Shown in pieces: positions 10,950 to 22,366 of a DNA stretch of 64,000 nucleotides. Positions within the stretch are counted from its first letter, which is position 1, and each line of letters opens with the position of its first letter. A program made the translations under genes and the position numbers. The stretch is from Haliclystus octoradiatus (lineage: Eukaryota > Cnidaria > Staurozoa > Stauromedusae > Haliclystidae), in NCBI GenBank assembly GCA_916610825.1, contig OU744447.1, forward strand, positions 13,065,751 through 13,129,750. The letters run 5' to 3'. A model generated the notes under the pieces. The model saw nothing but the letters and a program-made list of their open reading frames with translations. It did not search any database and was not told the origin of the DNA.

Positions 10950-12293
10950 TCAATCAAAAAAAGACATAAAAATGTTTCTGATGCTCTTCCCATTGTTCAA
11001 TGAAGTAGAAGTTGTTGAACTTGGCTCCTCCAATGCCTGGAATTCATTATCATAACTCTGTCTTGCGTCTAAAACATCACGTTCATCCAGACTATCACAA
11101 TGTATTTCGCAAAAGTTGTGGAGGATGAAGCAGCTGTGAATAGCTCTCATAGCATTGGACAATTCCAAGTTGATAGGTCGTTGGAGAAAACCAAACCTTG
11201 ATTTCAGCCTGCCAAATGCACACTCAATAACCATTGGAGCAGAAGAGAGTCTATATCCGAAGAACTGCTCTTGTGGTGTATTTCCTCCTTTAGGGAACTC
11301 TTTCATTAAGTATGGTAGAAGTGGATATGCAGGATCTCCAAGTATACACACTGGTACAGGTCTCTCTCCAGCAACAATAACTTTCTCACATGATGGTATC
11401 ATCTGCTGTTTGAACAAATTATTGATTGTCGATCTACCAAACACTCTAGCATCATGGACGCTTCCTGGCCATTTGGTAACGACATCAAAGAATCTATACT
11501 TGGCATCAGCACAAGCTTGAACATTGAGGCTGTAAAGCCCTTTTCTGTTGATAAAATCTACTGGATTTGTTCTTGGTTTCTGAAGAGGAATGTGTGTGCC
11601 ATCCACTGCTCCTATACGCTGCGGAAATCCGTGAGCATCGAAAAATTCGGCAGCTGAAGCTTAAATTTCTTCTTCGGTTTGGGGGCATTTTAAATATTTT
11701 GGACCAAGATTGATAGATATTGCAGCACTCACTTGTTTAATAATAGTTGATACTGTGCATGTAGCAATACCAAAAGCATTTGCAGTCTTCCTCATTCTGC
11801 CACCGTCCGAAAAATAATACAAAGTAAGGGCAATTTGCATTTCAACAGACAAAGGTTTCCTCATAACGGTATCACTTTTGCTTATGTAAGGCCGTAATTC
11901 GTCGCAAAGCAACAAGACAGTTGAATGCGACATTCTGAAGTTGTCTTTCCACTCTCCTGTTAATGAAATTCCGTGCTCAATGTTAGACCACCACGTTTGA
12001 CTTCGTCCAGGTTTAATCCAATGAAGACGTTTGGCTTTTGCTTTTTTGATTTTGGAAAGCATCGTAGAGCAGAGAGAAAAATCGCGAGCAATTCTTTTCT
12101 TCTTTGCTAAGTATCGCCGAACCATCAGATTATGTGCAATTTTATACATATGCAAGACATTTGCAGCGCACATAAAGGTAGAGAAAAGCATCAATAAGTT
12201 ATCCATGTTTATATTTTTCTGCGTTCCAGTGGCCATTTTAAAAATTGATTCATGTTTTGAGAGGCTCATAGAACCGAAAACGAGATCCGGCAC
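10950..12293 (-). pseudogene. PIF/Harbinger DDE transposase, one nonsense codon
   Basis: One reading frame of 448 codons runs from an ATG at 12293 to the stop at 10950, interrupted by a single TAA at 11661-11663. Upstream of it lies the helical N-terminal part (MRKTANAFGIATCTVSTIIK is a helix-turn-helix-like stretch). Downstream comes the catalytic core: VDGTHIPL (first Asp), GDPAYPLLPYLM (second Asp) and IECAFGRLKSRF (Glu), the DDE_Tnp_4/HARBI1-type signature. The likely true start may be a later Met near 12236. It is convergent with the Myb-like gene. The rest of the frame is intact, so the copy is fairly young. Confidence 0.9.
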
Positions 12294-12518
12294 AACACGT
12301 ACCGGATTGATTGAGTTACACAGAGCGTAGCGTCTTGAAAGTCATGGCGGCATGAAAACGAATACGCTTCGTAGCGAAGTGAAAATCACTACGCTGCGCA
12401 CAGCGTGTCGTATCGTATTCAAGCCGCGTCGTGTAACTCAAACCCCTATCCGATACGAAAGCTGAGGCGGTGCGCTGTCAATACGGCATCGTGTAACTGG
12501 GTCCTCAATAAGAAACAA

Positions 12519-12705
12519 TATTGTTTTATGTCATTAGCACATTTTCTTTGTAACTTGTATATAGTCTATTCTTTGTTGAATTTATCACAGTTATATTGAA
12601 AGTTGTTATCACATATTGTAAATTAGCTAGGTTAAAACAGACAAATATTCATGTAACTTTAACTTGAATCCTTTGAATTTTATTCGCTTGAAAATGTCAT
12701 ATTAG
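12519..12705 (-). repeat. 185-bp repeat, right copy of an inverted pair
   Basis: Reverse complement of 3595-3780. Just beyond it (12711-12770) is a GACGAAACGTCGC motif followed by TTTATCGCTTGTCTTCTTA, also present in altered form at 42970-43020. Confidence 0.7.
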
Positions 12706-13120
12706 CATAATGACGAAACGTCGCAAAATCACGTCTATTTTATCGCTTGTCTTCTTATCAGGATTAATAAATTGTAATTCAAAATCAGACAACATGCGTA
12801 ACGGTTGAAATATTGGGTTGTGGCTATTGTGACATAATGTTTTATAAGGAATAGCTGACTTCATGTAATAAGGGTTGTTGTGATATGTATGTTAACTTTA
12901 AATTATAGTGTAATCGTGGTTAAAAGTGAAGATATGATGTTACTATATTTTCATCTTATGCTGATCATTGATATGTAATACAAACTATAATAATAATAAA
13001 GTACTTAAGATCTAGAAATCTTGGAGGCATGTGCCTTTATCTGTAATTATTACTTTAGTTATAGCCTCATTTCATAACGGCCTCAACTCCACATTCCAAG
13101 CTGACGCTCCGATGAGGGCC
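12706..13120. other. AT-rich spacer with a GAAACGTC repeat tail
   Basis: Apart from the GACGAAACGTCGC tail motif at 12711-12770, nothing recognisable was seen. Confidence 0.4.
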
Positions 13121-13734
13121 TAATAAAATGTAGGTAGCAAAGTGATGCGTTCAAAATGGCTGAAGCAGGAAACTCAATGATGATTGGTTCTTATACTTCA
13201 AGAGAAACAAAATAAGTTTTTTTGCGTTTATGGTTTCAAATTTTGGTTTTGCAAATAAACAACAAACTTTCATACGGAACATTTATTAATTTAATCAAAC
13301 TTCAAGCATGAATGAGGAAAAATAAAAGGATAATTTCGCTTTAAATATGCTTGTGGCTGTCGCGACCAAATTCGTTCAGCGTTTGACGTTTGTATAGTTT
13401 ACATTATTGTATTCCAAAATTATATAGATATCAAAAATCAAAAAAAAAAGTAGATCTGATTAATGGGATGGTGAATATAAACTGCGATGATATGCATCCT
13501 GTGGATGTTGTAGCCAAATTCGTTCAGGGTTTGTGTGTATCTTTTTGCTCGAAAGATGAAACCATATTCATAACATTGAAACTTGAAACGAAAACTCAAG
13601 AAGTGTAATAATGTACGAAAATCGCTTCTAATCGCACATGATAAAATAATGCACTGTGATTGGCCAGGTAGATTTTTCCTGCTTGGTAGCCATTTTGAGC
13701 GCATCACTTTGCTACTGTATACCTGAATTTTATT
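13121..13734. mobile_element. ~614-bp inverted-repeat element (MITE)
   Basis: Left arm (AATAAAATGTAGGTAGCAAAG, GTGATGCGTTCAAAATGGCT) at 13121-13185 is the imperfect complement of 13660-13734. Two internal copies of a CCAAATTCGTTCAG block (13367 and 13513) lie in direct orientation. No transposase is present; the short open frames inside look like chance. Confidence 0.6.
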
Positions 13735-15053
13735 GTGATTATTTCATCATCAGTTAATAATAAATGCTGAGCTAAATTATATGACGTGATTTGTAATGAC
13801 TGTAGTGTCTTGAGTTCATTATAACTGTTGTTGACAGAAAGACATTTATAATTTAGCACATTGTTCATAGAATAGCACGTCGATGTCATATATGTCAACA
13901 AGTGTAGATACATAACCTGCATGATTATAAAATGCGGAACACAAATGATGATAGATTGATATTGTCCCCGTGTTAATAGTTTAGATTGAACGTGCTTATT
14001 CCGTATCATGTAAAATTGTCCCTTTCTTAATTATTTTGTTTTGTATATTTATTATTTGGACTTTAGCATTGACGTAAATAGAATTTAGTATAAATATAGA
14101 TAGTAGCTTGTAAGGTTTGAAGTTGAGTTTGGAGTTGCGTCGTGTTTGTGATTGGCGAGAGTTGCAACCTCCTCCCCCAACGGCCGATAGCCAACCTACA
14201 AAACCCTATTGGGATCAACTACCTGGAAAGTAATGTGTGATAAAACGCATTATGTGATAACGTATTATTCAATAATAATTAGTTGACTTTGATTGCATTT
14301 CGGCCAGGACAAAAATAATTTATCGTATTACAGTACTAGACTAAACGCATTGTACAATAACGTATATCTAAAATCAATTCGAGACTGTGAAAGCGAAAGC
14401 GTTAAACAGTTACTATAATAGCTCAACGGAAAATACAACAAAATAATTAGGCATTCATCAGACCCACATTCTAATAAAAATAGTGAACTAGTGGGCATTG
14501 AAATAAATTCGATCATGGCGTAATAGGGAATCAAGGATCTACTACAACAGGAAAAAAAGACATTTACATCCTGAAGAGCAGAAGATAGTTAAGTAAGGCA
14601 TCATCTAAAGAAGGAACTCTTCCCGGCAATTATACTTCTCACGTGCTGTTATGGCAACACTCTTCCTATCTATAGGACTGTCATGAAAGCATGTGATGTC
14701 ATAGTTATAATTTATAGATGCAATCAAAGATGTTGTATCCAGAAGCAAATCCGGAGCAAATCCGAACGTTTGAAGTAGCATTATTTTGGCATGCATATAA
14801 CGCATCACGTTTTGGATACTTTGCAATATTATTAATATGTATACTGTGCCTTATTATGAGCTACTTTGCTCAGGGATATTCTTTGAGCAATAGTTAATAT
14901 GATAATAGTTACATAAAGTTTTATTACTTTATATGGCTTGGCAAATCTAATCAAAACCTTCCTTCCTTCCCTCAGTTTGGTTTCTGTTTTATCCCCATTC
15001 AATTATTCATATATGATTGACATTTATATACGGTTTCTATTTCGCGTATATAG
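13735..15053. other. Upstream of the TSP1 exon, no further exon identified
   Basis: An upstream exon with a signal peptide is expected for the TSP1 gene because its first visible exon starts after a splice acceptor. None could be picked out with confidence here; the missing exon may lie here, be interrupted, or be further left. Confidence 0.35.
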
Positions 15054-18000
15054 TACATGGTATTTGGACTGCTTGGATTGAGGCTCAAACTTGCTCATCA
15101 ATGGTTGATATTGGAGAAAAGGAATTCAAAAGAAGTTGCTCTTATCCGGAGCATTCACCTCGAGGAAGTAATTGTCAAGGGGAAAAGACAAAATTGGAGT
15201 ACTGCAGTGGACAATGTTTGGAACCACTGTTATTATTGTTATTAATTCGTGTCACTTCATTTAATGGTAAGATGTAATTTTTAATCAGCCATGTCAAGTT
15301 GATAAAATTATTACGCAATTATCACCTATTTGGAATAAAACCGACGACACAGTATAATACTAAGTCATACATGCCCCTTACACCCTAGATGGCGAGGTAC
15401 TCGGCCTTAAATGACAGTCAGCTTATTTTCTGAATCCATCATCCCTGAATAATTTATTCACTGTTACTATATCACAATTAACTATATATCATTCTATGCG
15501 TATAGTAGTTTCATTCATCTTCTTAATCTATAGTACACCAAGACATTCTCTTATCAAAGGTTTTGAAGATTGGTTTAATTGATATGTTTACGCTCAATGT
15601 ATCTTTACATAATGTTCTTAAAATCATAAATGCCTATATTACAAGAGTTTGAACATGTTTATGACACCAAATAGCAATTTGAAGATGCACGAAACAGTAA
15701 AGTAGAGCTACTTATTGCTATAGCAAGAAAATATATACATTTCGTAGACTGCAACAAAAATTTATTTGGAACAACGTTTAGGATTTTACATTATATATTT
15801 TTAAGTTAATATTACTTTGAAAAGTATGACTATTTGTTACAAAAATTATTGTCCCAAACCGTTTTCCAAATAAATTGCTGTCGCCATTGATGTTTACTAT
15901 CAAATATTTCACTGAGAAGCATTTTTCCATGTATATGACGTAGTTTATATATCTCAATTTTCACGACGTGGACATCTATCTCCACATACGCACTATTAGG
16001 TAGTATTGCTAGGTGATTTGAATTGCGATATTAGCAAAAAAGTGAATAACACTCCTGGACAATCCCTTCAAGAATTTATTGATAACTACGCTCTCATCAA
16101 TCTGATCAATGGACCAACCAGACCATCATCAGGGACATCACTTGATGTCATACTCGTATCGCATCCAAGACACTTCGTTGCTAGTAACATCATCGCAACT
16201 GGAGCTTCCGACCACAGTATCTGCATGACAACATACAAAACTAAATGCCTACGCACACAGCCAAGATTAATAACTTACAGAAAAACGAAAAATACAAACT
16301 TTACTTCACTCAATAATGATCTCTGTGGGATACAATGGGAACGTATGTACACTAATGATAACGGTGAGCTACTGTCAGCCGATGATGTGTGGAACAGATG
16401 GTTCTTTGAAGTTAACTCAGTCATAGAGAAACATTCACCATTGACATCTAAACTTATCAAGGCACAAAGACCACCATGGATTACAGCTAAAATCGACGAA
16501 GCTATCAGACTCAGAGATCACTTATCGAAGTTACCACGAAATGAAGAAAATATCCGCCGCTTCCACACTCAACGGAATCTAGTCACAAAACTTAAACGAC
16601 ACAGCCTCCAACAATATCTCGAAACATCTTCAAAGACTGAACCCTCAAAATTTCACCGTAACCTACAAAAAATCACTGGTATTGGGAAAAACAAATCTGC
16701 TAATGTAGCTAATTTATTGGAAAACAATTGCTTATAACCTCCGCTAATGAAAAAGCACAAATAATAGGAAGATATTTTAAAAATTGTATACCACCTACTC
16801 CAAACTGGACTGCCGACTATCTCAAAAATCACCCAAGCATACATCAAATCATGAATCGCTCCTGCACTTCCTTCTGTTTTAAATACACATCAGACAATGA
16901 AGTAAATAACATTATCAAAAGATTCAGAACTAATAAGGCAACTGGGGCCGATAACATATCCGTAAGCTTCCTCAAAACTATCCTACCTAGCCTCACCTCT
17001 CCTATTACCGATCTATTCAATCACTTAATAACAATAAATGAAATACCAAAAGCCTGGAAACATGGCATAGTCTCACCAATATACAAAAAAAACGATCCAT
17101 CAAATAAAGAAAATTATCGACCAATTACCATCCTCACTCATATCTCCAAAGCATTCGAGAAAATCTTAGCAAATCAACTCCAAAATCACTTCAAACCAAT
17201 TTTCCCACCCGATATGTTTGGATTTGTACATAGTCACAGTGCTGAAATGGCCCTCATGAAACTCACACAAGATTGTAGAACAGCCATCAACAAAAAACAA
17301 ACTACTGCAATCGTCACCCTCGATCTCTCCAAGGCATTTGATATGGTACACCATAAACTTCTGATGGAAAAATTGAGAGCTTACGGTGTAAATCCATCAA
17401 GTTGTAACTTAATCAACAATTACCTAAGTGGAAGAACACAATCTATCAGAGTTGAAAGTCAGACTTCCTCGCCCTTCTCCTGCCCTCGGGGAGTCCCACA
17501 AGGATCGATAATATCACCACTACTATTTAATATCTACGTAGCAGACTTTTCATTTCTTCCAATAACCTCTTCCATCATACGATACGCAGATGATACAACG
17601 CTATACTATTCCTCCAACCACAAAAACACTGCTGTCCAACACCTCAACAAAGACTTGGAAAAGGTGCACCAATGGTTCCAGCTGAATTGTCTAAAACTGA
17701 ACCCCTCAAAAACTCAATGCCTACTAATCACTCACATTCCAGAACCCGACATTCACGTTACGAGCGCAAATCTTCTAAGTACTAATCAAATACATAACAA
17801 AGACATTACAATCGATGATGTAACCTTACCTTGGCTCAATATAATAAAGATACTCGGTGCTCACATTGACAGTAGATTAAACATGAGATGTCATCTTCGC
17901 AATTGCATCAGAAAAGCCAATCTCTCCCTATATCAAATCAAACAGGTTAAAAAATCCCTAAACCCACACCTTGCCAATACACTTTACAAGACATACATCC

Positions 18001-21000
18001 GTCCTCACCTAGAACATTGTAGCCTACTTCTTCTTGGAATTAATCAAACGGATAGACTAAAATTAGAAAGAATTCAAGAAAAATCACTAAAACACCTAAC
18101 ACGACCCAATACTGGTAAAGAATATCGTCTTCCATCTCTACACGTCAGAAGAATAGTAAAATTAACCAATATGATCCACAAAACACTCATAACAGAAACT
18201 CCAAAACTTTTACACTCCCTCTTCAAGATATCCAACACTAAATATACGTCATCTTGCCGTCCAAAGAAACTCATCCCACCCATTTGCAGAACAACCCTGA
18301 TGAAATGGTCGATTGTAGCAGTAGGTACTAGAGTTTGGAACTTTATCCCGGAAGTAATACGTGGGGAAGCAATAAGAACATTCAAAGAGTCAACTCTTGC
18401 GTATTTGACATCCCTGGAATGGAAAATAAATTATTGGTTTATGTCAATCAGCTGTCGATAGCTAGATTATAATGTTATATCTATCAAAAACACTAGCATT
18501 TTCCTCATAAATATAATACAATTAGCATAATTATGGAACTTGTCTCGTTCAAAAAACGAAAAAATAAAAAAAAAAAAAATAAAAAAATAAAAAAAATAAT
18601 AAAATAATAATAAAAATTATATTATATTATTAATACTATTATCCTTATCATTATTTCTACTAATTTACAATATTATAATTAATAACTTACTTTTAAATTC
18701 GTATCAATGTATAAACGAGCATTTGCTCATTTTTGTTACGAATCGAAATAAAATTATACACACACACACACACACACACTGCTCTTCACAAAACATGAAT
18801 GCGATAATTACGTATATACATTTACATAGACTGACGATTACATTAAAACAGACCTCATGGAAAAGACATGGGTATCCATAATAGAGAATTTCAGATTGCA
18901 TGAACGACGATGGCAGAAGGGTGCGCAGCGCTTCTGCGCATCTCTTGGGGGAATCACCTCTGTGCAAGAACCGTTCACGTGAATGGTTCAGGAGCAATCT
19001 ATCGTCGTCGTGAACGTTAGCGAAGCTCAACTTTGAAATGCGACAAATGTAGCGCAGAAAGTGCATTTATTGCAATCTTAATACTGCTATACCAATCAGA
19101 AATGCAGAAAATTATTTTTCTATCAGAAGTTGTTGATAAATACAATTCAAAAATATACATTTGGGGTGAAGTTTATGATCCTCAGCCTGATCAAATACCT
19201 GTGGCTACATAAACATGTTGAAAACAACACCATAAGGGTAAAAGGAAGTGAAGGTTTGATTATTTTGACATCGAATTATAGATTTTGTTCTTGTTGAAGC
19301 TTGAAGTATAAAATACAGATTTAAAATATATTGCTACCGCTGTTTGTTGTATGTTATTTGAGTAAGCTTTTCGCCGAAATGATTTTGTTCCTTTTAGTCT
19401 TTGTTTACAATATTATTTGATTATTTCATTTAAAAGAAATGGTCTTCCAATTATGTTGCATTAACGATTGCTTTGGACCTTTGCATTATGTAGGTTTGTT
19501 TTATCTTCAAAATCCATAACATACAAATGCGTATTACGAGATAAAATATAGTGTGTTTTGCTGTTGTTTTATAATGAGCCGTGTTCGCTCTGTATTTGAA
19601 ACCGAGCAAGTATCTGTGATCGGGATTTCTGATTTAAATTGTGATCAATACAAACGAATCAATGATCAATATGAATTGCTATTAACCGCCACATTGACTT
19701 TATCAAAACGATTGTTTTCATGTGTTTCAAAGAAATGGAACCATCGTCATTGGCCAAAATAATCTGAAATGTAAACTGCGTGAGTAAGGCGATCAGAACA
19801 AGAAGTTGTAAATGACGTGATCCTACTGTCGTCGTTTTTCGATGGAATCTGAAACTCTCTAATGGCTGGCGCTAGAGACCAAACAGCGGCTTGAAAACCT
19901 CGAAATTTCCTGCCACGCTTTGAGTGCAGTTTTTGTTTCTTAATGAAACATATTTTTCTCTGATAAAGCAGTTATTTATGACTTCTAATCTCAAGCTGCA
20001 TCATTCATGGGTTAAAATATCCCTTGTTTAATCGTACTTAAAAATAAATAGTACTTTTTTAATCGTATTTAAAAATATATAGTACTTTCTCTAATTTTTA
20101 TATTTCCTAGCCTCTCTGTATGATTTGAAATTATTCAAAAATATTACAAAATAATTGTGATCCTAAGAATATATCTTGCTTCGCTGGCTGGAAAATGCTA
20201 TTTAAGATGTCTTTCTATATAACAGTGAGAATTTTTTTTAAAATTAAGAATGTAAAAATAGTTGAAATATCACATAGTTTTGAAAATATCAACGAGAAGA
20301 GCGCTAAAATAAATCCTTTGCGTCAGCCATAATTCATTCATTCATGTTGAATATTTTCTGCAGTAGTTTATATAAGTAAGTGTATGCCTAACAACGTATA
20401 TCATTATCTCATTGATGTCAAGAATAGGTAACTGCTTGAGCATAATAATTCCCTTGACGATGGATGCATGAGCATACAGTTCAAATTTTCAAATCAAAAC
20501 CATCTGCTATGTGAATCGCACTTCATGTTGTCGAAATGTAACATAATTTTTATATTTTGTAATTGTTTGATTCAGATTATTGTTCGATTGGATCCGACTT
20601 TTGTTTTGAAGGAAAGGATGATGGTTTTGCATATTTCATTCATAATCTCCCTACAGGAGATTACGATGTTAAACTGGCCAGAAAGAACGGCACTGGAATC
20701 CAATGCAGTAATGACTATCCGGCCTCACCTTTTGGTTGTACATATCCAAATCCCATTGTTAATATACTTCAGGTTGTCATTACTAACGAGAATAATGAAA
20801 ATGAAGTATACTTTGAGAGTTCAGATGGAGAAGACGTATACTCAAGAGTTGTGAATTCAAAAACGCTTGTCAATCTGGTAAAAGGAACAACGTACCGGAT
20901 ATGGTACAATGAAGACCTGACTAAATCAAGTGATGAGGACAACAGCGGGAGAACATGTTTTTCTATTCAGCTGAAGATTTCTATCATTCCACTGTTATTA

Positions 21001-21003
21001 TAA
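15054..21003 (+). CDS. Secreted TSP1-domain protein, last two exons
   Basis: Exon 15054-15266 follows the acceptor CGCGTATATAG and ends at AATG|GTAAGA. Exon 20576-21003 follows TTTGATTCAG and ends at a TAA. Both borders are phase 1, giving 211 codons without a stop. Residues 2-56 are a thrombospondin type-1 repeat: HGIWTAWIEAQTC, then KRSCSYP, SNCQGE and EYCSGQC. It has five of the usual six cysteines; the second of the CxxxC pair is missing. A single phase 1-1 exon is the usual arrangement for TSP1 modules. The second exon encodes about 140 residues not recognised (CSIGSDFCFEG ... YRIWYNEDL ... TCFSIQL), with four or more cysteines and a hydrophobic end, probably an extracellular beta-rich domain. 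The 5' end is missing; a 2.6-kb LINE sits in the 5.3-kb intron. Confidence 0.65.
15267..15990 (+). other. Intron, left part, no feature seen
   Basis: AT-rich intronic sequence between the TSP1 exon and the inserted LINE. No open frame or repeat was recognised. Confidence 0.5.
15995..18640 (+). mobile_element. 5'-truncated LINE, CR1/L2/Jockey superclade
   Basis: The element begins inside the endonuclease domain (LGDLNCDI at about 16009) and runs through the reverse transcriptase to an A-rich tail (about 18545-18640). It is 5'-truncated as is common after target-primed reverse transcription, and lies in sense orientation in the intron of the TSP1 gene. Its protein is only about one quarter similar by eye to the LINE at 1-3174, so it is a different family. 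Confidence 0.85.
16006..18461 (+). pseudogene. LINE ORF2 fragment: endonuclease C-terminus plus reverse transcriptase
   Basis: Frame 1 (16006-16737) gives the end of the endonuclease (GDLNCDISKK, GTSLDVILVS, GASDHSICMT) and linker. At about 16730-16735 one base appears lost, and the frame continues (ITSANEKAQIIGRYFKN) to the stop at 18459-18461. The reverse transcriptase shows ATGADNISVSFLK, TLDLSKAFDMVHH, GVPQGSIISPLLFNIYV and the catalytic YADDT, followed by the thumb and a C-terminal region (TYIRPHLEHCSLL). Apart from the truncation and the single frameshift it is open, so it inserted fairly recently. Confidence 0.85.
18757..18779. repeat. (AC)n microsatellite
   Basis: About 11 AC units following a GAAATAAAAT-type LINE tail. 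Confidence 0.9.
18904..19008. other. GC-richer stretch with three nested hairpins
   Basis: An outer 8-bp stem (ACGACGAT with ATCGTCGT) encloses TGCGCAG-CGCTT-CTGCGCA, a perfect 7-bp stem with a 5-base loop, and AACCGTTCACGTGAATGGTT, a near-perfect palindrome. No known snRNA, snoRNA or rRNA signature was recognised. It could be a structured RNA or a transposon end. Confidence 0.3.
20027..20087. repeat. 30-bp tandem duplication
   Basis: TTTAATCGTACTTAAAAATA followed by AATAGTACTT is repeated once with a few changes. Confidence 0.75.
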
Positions 21004-21101
21004 TGATGTGGATATGCCATAGGTGTATCGGTGTCTCATTTACGTTGTATCAGTTGATAATCTAGATGCTTTTACACAACCAGCTTATCATTTTGAATCT
21101 C

Positions 21102-21107
21102 AATAAA
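21102..21107 (+). terminator. AATAAA polyadenylation signal of the TSP1 gene
   Basis: AATAAA lies about 100 bp after the TAA stop at 21001-21003, a normal distance for a short 3' UTR. Confidence 0.5.
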
Positions 21108-22007
21108 CAAAGCAAAATTAATCACTATAATCAAATCAACGAAAGTTATTCGTCGTAACTCAAAACAGACTGTTTAGATAAATTAAAGCTTATATGCATT
21201 TTAGCGTTTTTGAATTATTCTTTCTAATGATTATGGATAATAATTAATAAATTAAAGTACAATCCTGAAAACAGCAGCTTTTTAAAATTATTAATTCACA
21301 CAAAGCACGTAAACACGCAAGGGTGTATTTTTTCATTGGAATTATAGATGGACAATGACTTCCACAGCACTTCTACTTCTATTTAACTATTTTCGCACAG
21401 CACCAATTTAACTTTCTCACATGGCCTACCAGGCTCTGAATGAAATATTACACCTTACGCTATTTATCAAAGAGGGGAAATAAAAAGTAAAAACGATCAA
21501 TCAAAAATGTGTATAAATTTTGTTTTCTTTCGAAATTATGTGACGTGGCAACTCATTTACCTATGATAATTTTTCTTGATATTCTGTGAATTTCTTTGTT
21601 GTATGTTGATCTCCGTTGAGTGGAATAGGAGTGGAATTGCAGTATAAAGCTACGTACTACGACATGTCGTTGTTGTAAATTTCACTATTATTCGCAATAT
21701 GAGCGAGGCTGCTCGTTTACATTGTTCGAATTATATCAGGAAATTAAATCAATTTAAATTTGAAAATAGGAATTAAAATAAAAATAAATAAGAACAGACT
21801 AATAACAATAACTTAATGAAATCTATAATAATAAATGGATTATAAATAATAGGTCATGTCAACAAACTAAAAATTATTAAAAATAGCATAGAATTTTTTT
21901 GTGTGTTAATTGTAATTATGTAGTTATATACTTATCTATGATTATGGCAAGGATCGATGTTGACCATATGATAAGTCACGACCAGATATTATATAAATTA
22001 GAACTAA
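21108..22007. other. AT-rich intergenic, nothing seen
   Basis: No open frame, repeat or RNA gene was recognised. Confidence 0.5.
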
Positions 22008-22235
22008 TAATAATATATGGAGAAAGAGTCAAAGAATACACATTCTTTACTGTTACTTAAGTTTCACGCATTTCACAGCGATCTTCAGACAGATTTTTTA
22101 CTCAAGTAACAGATTGAGTAAAAATTTTTTTGACAGATTGAGTAAAAAATATGTCTGAAGATCGCTGTGAAATGCGTGAAACTTAAGTAACAGTAAAGAG
22201 TGTGTATTATTTGACTCTTTCGCCATATATTATTA
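22008..22235. repeat. 228-bp near-perfect palindrome
   Basis: Arms 22008-22104 and 22138-22235 are complementary with about four mismatches; the loop is about 33 bp. The right arm reads GTCTGAAGATCGCTGTGAAA then TGCGTGAAACTT. This CTGAAGAT...GAAAC pattern resembles the 3' tail of Penelope-like elements, so it may be two such tails in inverted order. The alternative is a fold-back MITE. Confidence 0.75.
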
Positions 22236-22290
22236 AAGGGTTACCACATACTTGCCATGTTTGTATTCATATTTACTAAACGAGAAAATG

Positions 22291-22366
22291 TTGGGAGACA
22301 CGAGTGAAGCGCTAAAAAATCAAGAGCTCCGAGCGAGTGATTTTTAGCTTCCCGAGTGTCTCCCAA
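22291..22366. repeat. 76-nt hairpin
   Basis: TTGGGAGACAC at the left pairs perfectly with GTGTCTCCCAA at the right, followed inward by AAGC/GCTT and AAAAATCA/TGATTTTT stems with small bulges, and a loop of about 15. The size is that of a microRNA precursor, but very small inverted-repeat elements look the same. Confidence 0.6.

Larger units (their letters stand above)
8480..12504. mobile_element. PIF/Harbinger DNA transposon, near complete (4.0 kb)
   Basis: TIRs of about 27 bp: GGCCCCAGTTACACGATGCC... at 8480 and the complement of GGACCCAGTTACACGATGCC at the right end, one mismatch in the compared stretch. A 3-bp target duplication TCA flanks it (8477-8479, 12505-12507); the superfamily makes 3-bp duplications, commonly TWA. 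It carries the two diagnostic genes in convergent orientation: a Myb/SANT-like DNA-binding protein (+) and a DDE transposase (-). Subterminal regions (8520-8640, 12290-12470) are rich in CGTAGCG-type short repeats in both orientations. A 383-bp Mutator-type MITE is inserted between the two genes. Confidence 0.9.
18641..20575 (+). other. Intron, right part
   Basis: It contains a second LINE-like tail (AACGAGCATTTGCTCA followed by GTTACGAATCGAAATAAA at about 18714-18752), an (AC)n microsatellite, a GC-richer structured stretch (18904-19008) and a 30-bp tandem duplication (20027-20087). No exon was recognised. Confidence 0.5.

Noticed and set aside
11155-11520. 121-codon plus-strand open frame
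   Set aside because: Antisense shadow of the transposase catalytic core.
11661-11663. In-frame TAA codons in both Harbinger genes (also 9015-9017) as a sign of a variant genetic code
   Set aside because: The channel gene and TSP1 gene use TAA as normal stops and other elements decay by all kinds of changes; ordinary nonsense mutations suffice.
12031-12330. 99-codon plus-strand open frame
   Set aside because: Antisense shadow of the Harbinger transposase N-terminus and TIR region.
18704-19066. 120-codon minus-strand open frame
   Set aside because: It runs through the (AC)n microsatellite, has no known domain, and lies antisense in an intron.
19441-19500. Possible THAP zinc-finger start (MVFQLCCINDC)
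   Set aside because: The frame stops within 20 codons and the later Cys/His residues are absent.
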